A stretch of DNA of 64,000 nt, taken from Phytophthora hibernalis. Taxonomy: Eukaryota > Oomycota > Peronosporomycetes > Peronosporales > Peronosporaceae. How positions within the stretch are numbered: the first letter of the stretch is position 1; each line of letters starts with the position of its first letter. The notes beneath the pieces are model-generated. The model was given only the letters and a program-made list of their open reading frames with translations, was not told where the DNA came from and made no database searches. Below, piece after piece: positions 55,842 through 64,000 of this stretch. The stretch lies in contig JAAKBF010000041.1 in NCBI GenBank assembly GCA_012656075.1, forward strand, positions 868,001 to 932,000, written 5' to 3'. The translations under genes were made by a program, and so were the position numbers.

Positions 55842-56879
55842 TCAATCGCCAATCCAGCTACCTTTCTTCAGACTCTCTTGAGCACATGCCGTGAGCGGCG
55901 TCTTTGCGGATGAGGTAACACTCAGCTCGCCCTGCGAGAGGTCTGTCAGAGCCATATCCACGAAGACCGATGGATCGTTCCACTCGCCCGAGCTTAACGA
56001 CGAGGGCGATTGATTGAACGACGACGACAAACCCAGTATCTCTTTCATTGACGGCGCTGAGCTGCTCTCTTCGCTTTTCAAGTTCAAGGGCAGCTTCCCG
56101 TCATCCTCGACTTCCACAGAAGGTACGCATGCAAGGAGGCTGGAGACTGGAGGCAGTAAAACTGACTTTGGAGTCGTGTCGAGAGCAGAAATGGTAGTAG
56201 TAGCTGCGACAGCACTCTGCCGGCCATTGCTGGCCCCTGTTTCTGGCATCGACGGATTGGTGAATTTCACCTTTTGTCCAATCTTCTTGGCGAAGTTGCA
56301 GAATGCGAGAATCCAGTACTCTGCTTCGGCGGCCTTGAGCTCCTGGATGTCCAGGTTGGGCCCAAACTTGCAGCGGTACTGGACGTGCCAGTAGTAGTGG
56401 TTGCGCAGGTTAGACAGCTGCTTCTGGAGTTTCATGTGCAGGTTATAGCAGTAGGTTTTGTTGCGCTTGTAGAAGAAGTTCTGCTTCCCGATGGCCTGGC
56501 CTGCGTACTTTTGGTCACCCGCAGGGGTCGCACTGCAGCATGTTGGCCATGAAGACGCGCAGATGCAGCCCGTCCGCGAGGGGCAGCGCGCCCACCTGGA
56601 ACTGCTTCATGAGCATGTTGGCGTACTTGTGCTCGTCGATGCTCCACTTGCCCTTGCGAGCCAACGAGTTGCTGCGGTTCTTGGGATCGCGGAACACGAG
56701 CATGCTGGTCACAGGCTCGTCGCAGACCTCGCAGTGCGTGGCCGGCCACGCGAAGATGCAGCGTGGGTGGAAGCGATGTCCGCAGCCGTCCAGCTCCAGG
56801 ACCGCGCCGCAGGAGTTGCACGCCTCGCAGCGCGTCGGTTGTCGCAGTTGCTCTCGTCAGCTGGAAGACTGCAATCCAT
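55842..56879 (-). CDS. RING-type zinc finger protein with stramenopile-type domain
   Basis: Short N-terminus (MDCSLPADESNCDN), then a RING-like site after a break near 56840. The site reads CEACNSCGAVLELDGCGHRF and HPRCIFAWPATHCEVCDEPV, giving C-x2-C ... C-x-H-x2-H-x2-C ... C-x2-C. The second module, WSIDEHKYANMLMKQFQVGA, LPLADGLHLRVFMANMLQCD, and after breaks near 56525 and 56510 KYAGQAIGKQNFFYKR, matches a domain I have seen in stramenopile proteins. Its function is unknown to me. A helical part (LHMKLQKQLSNLRNHYYWHV) and a Ser/Pro-rich acidic tail follow. Two of the breaks are C- and A-homopolymers one base short. E3 ligase activity is possible but not shown. Confidence 0.65.
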
Positions 56880-59115
56880 GGCGGCAAATTGAAAAGTGAG
56901 AGTTGAATCAACGCATGATCATTCTTGACCAATCAAAAGGGACAATGTTGAGAACTTTCCCACGCTGCAGATTGGTAGAATTAACACGGCTTACCTGAAC
57001 AATGTACAGTGTACATGTAGCAGCGCCCTGTTCACCCTTCCATACTGTTATCCAGTGTAAATAAAGCCATATCTCAAATCATTTAGGATCCGATTCTTAT
57101 CATCCAAAACCGTTTTAACAAAAAGCGCTAATTTCGCATGAATATTCTACAGCTAACGACGACTCTATTTGCAGTACAGCATTCATTCCCTGCACATAAA
57201 TCGTCTGATAACTGAACGCCAAGATCTTGGTCGGTCGTACTTCCAAAAGTTGCATGATTTGCAGCAGATTTTCCCGTTGTCTATTTGTGAGACTGTCTTA
57301 CTTTAATCTAGTCATCTAAATTATTCTATTTCTGAGTGATATCCCAACATTTTCCTCATGACATCCCTCCTGCGGATTTCCGCTATTTTCAAATTTGAGC
57401 AACTTGGCAGCACTGCAGAGTCATTGGCTGAAAATTTCTCAATACGACCTTTTCAACGATACCCCGTGGTTAAATTGAATGCTTTGGTCGATCCAACCGG
57501 ATTTAGCAAAAATTTCCGACCGGCCGAGGGACGCCCGAAAGGGCGGGTTGTTATAGGCAATACGTGTTAATAACAGGAGTATTTGCTGGTATCGGTATGG
57601 CCAAGCTGAAGCCAGTCCAGCCGAAGCGTTGCGTTCGAATTAGGATGGAAACCTAGGTTTGAAAATTTCTTGTCTCGCTTCTATCTCCCGAATCATGTGA
57701 ATGCATGGGATACCCATGGTGTTGATCCCTGGCTTTGGCTTATACCGGGCAGGTTTGCCATGGCGATCACACGCTTGCGGTAGTTCTCGAGCTCCACCGG
57801 TAGTGGCTGAAGGTTCTTCTTCATTCCCACCGACAGCAGCGCCGCCATCTTCTCCACTGTCAGCATGCAGCGCCAATAGTAGACCCGTGAACTTTTCCAC
57901 CGCCTTCCCAGGCAGCATCAACACGGTCTCCTCAATACTCATGTGGTGACGCAGGGCGCGTCATCAGGGGTTGATTGTCCTCTGCTTGACGGTCGCTCCG
58001 AAGTGCCGGTGCCATTGCAATGATTGCAGTGATTGCAGTGGTGCTGCACTTCGTAGGACGGTAGTTAGATGTTAATCAATAACGAAAGTAAATGCGTAAG
58101 GGTCGGGCAAAGCCTCGACAGGAATTCAGTGCTTCCGGTGGGCTGCTTCTCGCTCGCATAGTGTGTGCAACACGCTGCAGATTCTGTTGTGAGGAGCAGG
58201 AGCAGCCACGCCAGGAGCACCGCGTTCCGCAATCAATGATGTATTTGCAGATACAAACGCTAAAGTTCAATACAGCAACATAGTCATAGGGATAACTCGC
58301 CATCTCGACCGTCCGTGGCCAAAAGTGTTAGTCTGCATGTCTTGCACACATCAGCATGTTGAGCGGCACACGATTGAGCACGCAGTCAATGACGTCGTGT
58401 GTGCAGCAGCATGCACAGGACAGTCCGTAGAGTTAGCATCAGCATCTTGGGCTCTGGCAGGTTGTCGTGATGAGGATGCTGGCACTGCAGTGGCGCTGCA
58501 CTGCAATGCAAGTCCACTGCACTGCAATTCAAGTCCGTACCTCACAACTTCCACAAGCAACGGCAGCAGCTGCGCCAAGTTGTCCACCTCCAGCACCGAT
58601 TTCTGAGGCATCAGCGCCGATTTCTCCTCCACTGCCGCCCCCGAAAACGTATGCAACACCAGGTCCCTCTACCATCTACAGCGGTAGCAGCTCCCAGCCC
58701 TTCTCCACTATCACCTGTGTTAATAACAAAGGCAGCAGCAGCACTATCGCCAGGTTCTCCTCAACCTCTGTCTCTTGGCCCGCCCTTCAGTCTTGAGCTC
58801 AGCATAAATACCGGTAGTTAATGCGATAGAAATTTGAGCCAGCTTGCTCCGTTGGTGCAGTGGTGGGTGGGTGGATGAGCAGTGATCGCAGGGTGACAGG
58901 AGATGGACGTTCACGCACAGACCCAATAGAAGATGACGGACACTGGAGGTGCTGATCGTCTCCATGGCAACAGCTACGGCGATAGAAATAATGTACCAAT
59001 TAGATGGTACATTGGTGCCAGAAAGCGGGTGTGGGGTTACGTACACCATATCGTACTTACACAGAGGGTTTCCCGACACAACACAACACAAAGCGTACGA
59101 GGGAGGGAGCGACTG
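56880..59115. other. 2.2 kb region without a supported gene
   Basis: Nothing firm. A minus-strand open frame of 100 codons (57942-57640) ends with GINTMGIPCIHMIREIEARQ. It faintly resembles the end of a MULE-type transposase SWIM region, but lacks the C-x-C half. A plus-strand stretch (58560-58790) encodes Ala/Pro/Ser-rich low-complexity sequence (APISEASAPISPPLPPPKTY). Short repeats gcactgcaatgcaagtccac and gcactgcaattcaagtcc (about 58500-58535) and gattgcagtgattgcagtgg (58020) are present. TACCGGTA lies at 58809. Confidence 0.45.
58017..58050. repeat. short tandem tgattgcag repeat
   Basis: Three imperfect copies of the nonamer (gcaatgattgcagtgattgc...) within the gene-free region. A related gcactgcaa(t/a)tcaagtcc duplication lies at about 58499-58537. 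Confidence 0.5.
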
Positions 59116-62100
59116 ATGGCTGACGTCGAGATGGAGGGCAAGACGCCGCTGGACGACGCGACGGAGCGCAAGAAGGCGCTACTGGTGTACAAGGAAACCT
59201 CCAGTCGGCCTCGGACGACGACGACGCCTCGGACGAGGAGAAAGACGACGAGGCAACGTCCGGTCCGAGCGACACGAGGGTTCCGCTGCCGCCTGCGATT
59301 CACCTGGAGCAGGCCCGAGGCCCAGTGAAGTGTGACGTGGCGGTCGTGGACGAGGACGAGGGCGGCGTGCAGATGGAGAAGGACGACGACGAGTCGCTCA
59401 ACGCGCCGTCCGACGACGACCTGGACAGCACAGCCACCCCTAGGCGCTCGGAGGATGACGACGACGAGCTACTCAAGAGTGCGGTATCCTCGGTGGTGGC
59501 ATCCCTGCCCTGGACGAGAAGAAGAAGCCTAGCGAGTCGGATTTAGCCTCGGCCTCAGAAGCGGCTGCGAACCGCGCGCCATCGCCCAGTCCCAGCAACG
59601 CCAGCATCCAACACGTGAACGACTCGACGCAACTGGCGCTCAAGTCGGGCGCCTCCAATGTGGGCGCGATTATCGGAGCGCGGCGTCGCACGGCGACGCG
59701 TAAAGAGTGCGAAGTCTGCCACGAGCCGCGCAATGGCCGGCGCGCACTTCTGTGCGTGCAGTGCAAGTGCATGTACCACATTAGCTGCTTCCGTCAGCAG
59801 TTCTCCAAGGTGCAGGGATCCAAAAGCCAGTGGATTTGCCCGGATTGTGAGCCGACCGTGAAGAACGCGCCGATCGAGAAGCAGGCTGCTAACACACCAC
59901 TCAAGCAGCAGCGGAGTGACTCTACAGCCAAGGGTCCGAACAGCCGCGGTTTGAAGTTCTCTGCATCCAGCAAAGGTAACGATGACAGGTCTGCAGTAGC
60001 GGATGGATTTACAGGCGGCGCAGCAGAGACAGAAGTGCAGCGCTTGATGGATTTAGCATTGCGTGGCGGCAAGAACATCAATGCTACGATCCTGGAGCAA
60101 ACGGGCGAGCTTCTGCAGATCACTCAGACGCTCACTAAGGAGGTCGACGGCATTATCGGACCAACTAGGCTTGAAAACGCAGGCGGCGCAACTCGCGGGA
60201 ATGTTTATGTTGGCAGCAATGGCAACCACATCAATCCTGTGCAGCAACAGGTGTCCTCTCCGCCACCGCCACCGTTCATGTTGGTTCCTTCCTCGTCGTC
60301 AACTCATGTCTCCTCTGCCGCTTCATCTCAGATTGTTCCAACACAAGACAACACGCTACAAGGAGGTGCCGGTAATGGTACTGCTGCTTCGTGGAATAAC
60401 GCAGGGTCCTTACCAGTCTCAGAAAAGGATGTTCTACTGTGTCGTGTGCGCAACGGCTTGGACTCTATGAAACAGCTTCTAGAACAACTACAGGTTGCGA
60501 GTATTCAGTTCGAAGTGGACTTTGTCAAAGAGATCAAGGCGACCCCCAACCAAGACCGCAAGCCGTCATCAGGAAGTGGAGCTAAGAAGTCACAGGGGGC
60601 AACAGGAACGGCAGGCCGATCTGCATCGGGCTCGAAGGGAAAGAGTGGTGCTAGCCGCTTGTATTCTTCAAAACAGATTCAAAAGCTGGAGGAATGGTAC
60701 CAGCGGTCGTCTCGACCGGAGTCGAGTGAGATTCACTCAATGTACCGCATCATCAACTGTCCAGACTATGCGGATCCAGAGCTGCAGCCTGAAGGTATCT
60801 CTGTGAAGCAAATCCGCATCTGGTTCGATAACCGGCGTGCTAAAGAACGCCTGGACTACATGCGCTTGAAAATGAAAGACATCTCTACTACAGATATGGA
60901 TGCTGACAGTGTGAAGAAAATGAAGGCCGCTTATATCGATGAGGCGAAAGAGGTTCTAGAGGCGCGAGTGTCGCGGATGCGTGAGAACGGTCAAGGATCC
61001 GGTCATGTTGTCGACGAAGCGGACATGGCTCTAATCGCTAATACTGCTGACACCGCAATGCATGGAAGGGCTCCTAAATCCAGCCCGTTTGGTGCAGGAA
61101 ATCCAACAGCGGATTGTTAGGCAGCAAGGATGCGAGTGAGAGCTCCAAATCCCCTAGCTCTGCAGCTGGTATCCAGAAGAAGCGAATTAGAATCGACTAC
61201 GTTGCTTCTGTGAGAAAGGCAATCAAAGATGCGCGTGATGCTGGTAAGAGCGAAGAGGAGACCAAGGCACTGCGCAGTGCAGCTATTGAACGCGCGCGAG
61301 AGAGACTGCATGTCCCGTACAAGAATGCGCGCACGGGACCAACGAAACCTCTAGGCAAAGAGGAAGTATCACACATCAAGCTGAAAATGCTGAAGTTGCT
61401 AGAGGAAGATGCTCCTGCTGAAGATCTCACCGACATTATTGAGCTGCTGCTGTCCCTTATTATCCCGCGCACCGTCTTGATTGAGTCAGGGTTCCAGCGG
61501 CAGCTGGAGCTGATCCTGATTGCGCACAAGGACGATAAAGAGCTTGTTCGGCAGACGAAAAAGCTACAGGAAGAATTTCAATCAATTGTGGAGAACGGTG
61601 ACGCACCCGGTGTGATGGCAGCGATGTCAGGGAGCCTGGTGGTAGCAAGAAGCGAAAAGAGAAACCACGGTCACTGTTGCTAAGTGTGGACACAGAATCC
61701 TTGCCTGGGACACCTGGGTCCTCACCGAGCTCAGGCCCAACGCCATCCCCGGAATCTCGTCGGCCGCGCGTCAAGTTTTCGCTGGCCCAGCTGGTAAAGT
61801 TAGAAAAGTATTTCCACAAGGAAGATACTCCAAGCAAGAAGAAGCTGGACAAAATTGCGGCGCGGCTGAATGGTATTGCTTCACTCGACCCGTCAAGCGA
61901 TATGGCTCAGAGATCTATCGACTACAAGCAAATTCGCTGCTGGTTTTACAAGCGGCGGTCGGCCAACCAGCCCCCTCAAGCTTTGAGCAGCGCAGACCTG
62001 CACATCGATGACGCTGCGGCGAGTTCGTCGATATCCAGCGACACTGAGTCTGATGATGACAACAAGTCGGAAAAGGGATCCAAGTCCCGCTCGAAGTCGA

Positions 62101-62729
62101 AGGCCTCAACGCCCACTCCCAACAGCTCTGGCGTAAAGCGCAAAGCTCCCCTGGGCGACGACAATTCTAATGTCAAGAGACCGAAAAAGGAGGTGCCTGG
62201 CGCTAAGACCGCGACACACTTAGCTCAGGCTGCAGAGAATAATGAAGCAGTAGCCATCAAGAGCGACGAAGATTCTGCGGACAACGTCCATGCAGGGCGG
62301 ATCTTTAACGTTAAGCAGCTCGCGACCATCATTGAAGAATATGAGAAGAACCCTCGGCCGACTGTAGCCCGGCTGGAGGAACTGCAGAAGGTATTGAATC
62401 ACGGTGACCATACGGATCAGCTCTCTGCAAATTCTCTCGGTGTGACGAAGCAGCGAATCAAGACGTGGTTCTCCAACCGCCGCGCGAAAGAGCGTCTTGA
62501 TCTGATCAAGATGAAGATCAAGGAGACTCGGGGAGGTGTTCAGGAGAGTGGAGCGTCCAACAGTGAAGATGACGCGCGCGAAGAAACTGAGGCAAAAGCT
62601 CCGACTTTTATGGCCGCCGCAGGTATTCCTGTTACTCATGCTGGAAGCGCTGTCGACGGGGAGGTTGCTCCTGGCGAGACGCGAAAGTTTGTCGTTAAAG
62701 ATGACACCCTGATGAAGCAGACGATATGA
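59116..62729 (+). CDS. PHD-finger protein with three homeodomain-like segments and a TFIIS-N-like helical region
   Basis: About 1,200 residues, intronless apart from frame breaks (about 59200, 59500, 61100 and 61627; the last two are a T-run and a G-run one base short). The N-terminus is very acidic. A PHD finger follows: ECEVCHEPRNGRRALLCVQC, CMYHISCFRQQF, WICPDCEP (about 59709-59855). The first homeodomain (about 60655-60860) has TALE-like extra residues and KQIRIWFDNRRAKERLDYMR. Next is a helical domain (LLSLIIPRTVLIESGFQRQL, ELILIAHKDDKELVRQTKKL, about 61450-61580) resembling the TFIIS N-terminal/LW fold. A second homeodomain-like segment (FSLAQLVKLEKYFHKED ... YKQIRCWFYKRRSA) and a third (FNVKQLATIIEEYEKNPRPT ... 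QRIKTWFSNRRAKERLDLIK) follow. PHD plus homeodomain occurs in plant PRH/HAZ proteins, but three homeodomains in one chain are unusual. Likely a chromatin-reading DNA-binding factor. Confidence 0.85.
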
Positions 62730-62843
62730 AAGTTGATTCATGAATAGGCCAAGTAAGCAGGGTTCGGTAGCTTTTGATCTCTAATGTGTTTTATCACCTT
62801 GTCGGCTCTGGCTGTTGTGCATTGGTGCGACAAGAAGTGAGCT

Positions 62844-63798
62844 CTACATGTAGTTCAGCTTCGGACGGTGTAGCTCCTCGATTGGTATCGGCAATTCGAC
62901 CGAGTCGACGAGCTTGACCATGCGATACGAGGACTCAATGGAGGTGATGTACTGCTTCAACGTCTTCGTCACAACCAGGTCATCGAGCGAGTCAAGCTGC
63001 CTCAGCAGTGGGTACAGTCCTCCGTACTGAGTCAGCAACTGCACCGCCATCTCATCGGTCATGTTGGCCACTCTGGGGAGTCTTTTCCACTGGTGACCGC
63101 ACAGCGCATGGAAGTCAGGCAGCAACCTGGGGTGCAGCCCGAACCTCCCTCAAGTTGCGTTCGCGGATGTATCGACGCTTGGATGGTTGGTAGAGCTCCA
63201 CGACGGTCGGAGACGAGTCGGCTGCGTCGGTCGCTTCCTTTGTCTCGGCGTCATGCACGAGCTGCAGAAAGTCATTGTCGTTGGAAACCAGTAGAACGTC
63301 GAGGCCCGCGGCCGTGTATTGCGTCGAGTAGGACGCGATGACGTCGTCCGCCTCGAGTCCCGGGCACTCGATGCAGTTGATGTTGGCTGCTGCCAGAGTC
63401 TCTTTGGCGAACGCAAACTGCGGGGCGAGCGACCGCGGGGTCGGCGCTCGGTCTCTCTTGTACGTCGGTTGCATGAGCCGCCTCGTGGTGGGGCGCTGTC
63501 TCGAGTCGAAGACGACGGAAATGTGTTGAGGCTCGTGCGTCTTGTCCATTCGCCGCAGCAGCCGCAACAGTCCATCCACGGCGCCAGTCTTCACGCCGTC
63601 ACTATTGGACCATAATAATACGCGAGTTAGTCGTCCGTCAATTGGAGACAGTTTTGAAAGCGCCTACTGCTCCACGGTGGACAGCGGGTCGAAGAAGTGG
63701 TAGAGCGCGTTGTTGCCGTCCACCAGCAGACTCTTCTTGCGACGCGCAGGCGCCTCCACCGTCGCCAGTCCTCGCGCCACCACTCGCCTGCCTGTCAT
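62844..63798 (-). CDS. organellar 5'-3' exonuclease-like (FEN/Pol I nuclease fold), altered active site
   Basis: Exon 1 (63798-63668) starts MTGRRVVARGLATVEAPARR, a plausible organelle presequence, then LLVDGNNALYHFFDPLST (first metal Asp). After a 64 bp intron, exon 2 (63601-62844) gives VKTGAVDGLLRLLRRMDK, VVFDSRQRPTTRRLM, CIECPGLEADDVIASYS (Glu/Asp pair) and VLLVSNDNDFLQLV (Asp). After a one-base excess near 63131 comes LPDFHALCGHQWKRLPRVAN. There the family normally has GD-x-SDN-x-PG-x-x-GIG, the helix-hairpin-helix and last metal ligands. These are absent, though the following AVQLLTQYGGLYPLLRQLDS fits the family. So it is either a modified nuclease or a structural homologue. Related plant organellar proteins (OEX type) keep the motif. 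Confidence 0.8.
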
Positions 63799-63854
63799 TC
63801 GCCAAATAGTTGGTGGTGCAGAGACGGAACGACCACATCAATACATAGTCTGTC
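63799..63854. promoter_or_regulatory. 56 bp divergent intergenic region
   Basis: Separates the exonuclease start (minus) from the next gene's start (plus). AT-rich, with no resolved initiator. Confidence 0.4.
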
Positions 63855-64000
63855 ATGGCGGAGAAGGAGTCGTTCCTGCCCGTGACGCGGCACTCGCCCG
63901 CGGACCGCATCTGCTCCGCTGTGACGCTCTTCCCGTTCTACGCAGCGCAGCGGCTGCTGTCGTGTCTGGGCTACTCGCACTCTGTCCGCATGCAGAGCGG
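63855..64000 (+). CDS. 5' end of an unidentified gene, cut by the window
   Basis: ATG at 63855 opens MAEKESFLPVTRHSPADRIC, continuing SAVTLFPFYAAQRLLSCLGY to the edge. GC-rich third positions and the tight divergent spacing make it likely real. The sequence is partly hydrophobic, but too little is present to name a family. Confidence 0.55.
   Translation, partial: MAEKESFLPVTRHSPADRICSAVTLFPFYAAQRLLSCLGYSHSVRMQS

Noticed and set aside
25556..57152. Shared 15-mer catgaatattctaca at about 25557 and 57138
   Set aside because: One or two shared 15-mers are expected by chance in 64 kb, and the flanks do not match.
57640..57942. Possible MULE transposase SWIM-finger fragment
   Set aside because: Only the GIPC-x-H half is seen and the preceding C-x-C is missing, so the match is too weak to call.
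1..64000. tRNA, rRNA or CRISPR features
   Set aside because: No cloverleaf with a T-loop GTTCRA core, no rRNA-like stretch and no regularly spaced repeats were found; the apparent periodic repeats are coding (mucin, His-loop) or simple sequence.

Overview
The window looks like nuclear DNA of an oomycete, most likely a Phytophthora-like or downy-mildew peronosporalean; genus not resolved. The basis is compact, intron-poor genes with 40-120 base GT...AG introns, very short gaps between divergent genes, stramenopile-style proteins (DENN-PDZ, a PHD protein with three homeodomain-like segments, a RING protein with a stramenopile-type domain, a TPAPT-rich mucin) and typical oomycete transposon remains (pogo-like, PIF/Harbinger, a tyrosine-recombinase retroelement). 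No tRNA, rRNA or CRISPR array was seen.

Layout. 1-2.2 kb: two pogo-like transposase relics and AT-rich palindromes. 2.3-12 kb: mitochondrial leucyl-tRNA synthetase (-), V-ATPase subunit d (+), the complex I assembly factor NDUFAF5 (+) and a large Gln-rich protein (+). 12.0-14.4 kb: decayed coding remains and a zinc transporter gene whose two halves lie on opposite strands. 14.9-18.6 kb: a repeat nest with a 195 bp MITE, a ~400 bp foldback, a long hairpin and a ~2.8 kb PIF/Harbinger element with near-perfect inverted ends, transposase and Myb-like partner. 18.9-34.7 kb: DENN-PDZ (-), SLC30A9-like zinc transporter (+), bZIP with a C-terminal membrane segment (-), cyclophilin (-), coiled-coil protein (+), mucin-like membrane protein (-), queuine transferase accessory subunit (-), DHHC palmitoyltransferase (+). 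35.2-41.9 kb: a degenerate DIRS/PAT-like retroelement with tyrosine recombinase. 42.4-64 kb: SET-domain methyltransferase (+), C1/C2/transmembrane protein (-), two unknown nuclear-looking proteins (+,+), V-ATPase subunit B (-), an mS26-like mitoribosomal protein (-), DnaJ protein (+), RING protein (-), a long gap, the PHD/homeodomain protein (+), an organellar 5'-3' exonuclease-like protein (-) and the start of one more gene (+).

Themes. Mitochondrial function recurs (LARS2, NDUFAF5, SLC30A9, mS26, exonuclease), as does endomembrane acidification and traffic (V-ATPase d and B, DENN, DHHC, C2/TM protein). Several divergent pairs share gaps of 45-175 bp and probably share promoters.

Data quality. 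Many otherwise conserved genes carry one-base frame breaks, very often a homopolymer one base too short. The same pattern occurs in essential genes and in the transposons, so I read most breaks as assembly errors, not decay. Gene spans are given from start to stop across introns and these breaks.
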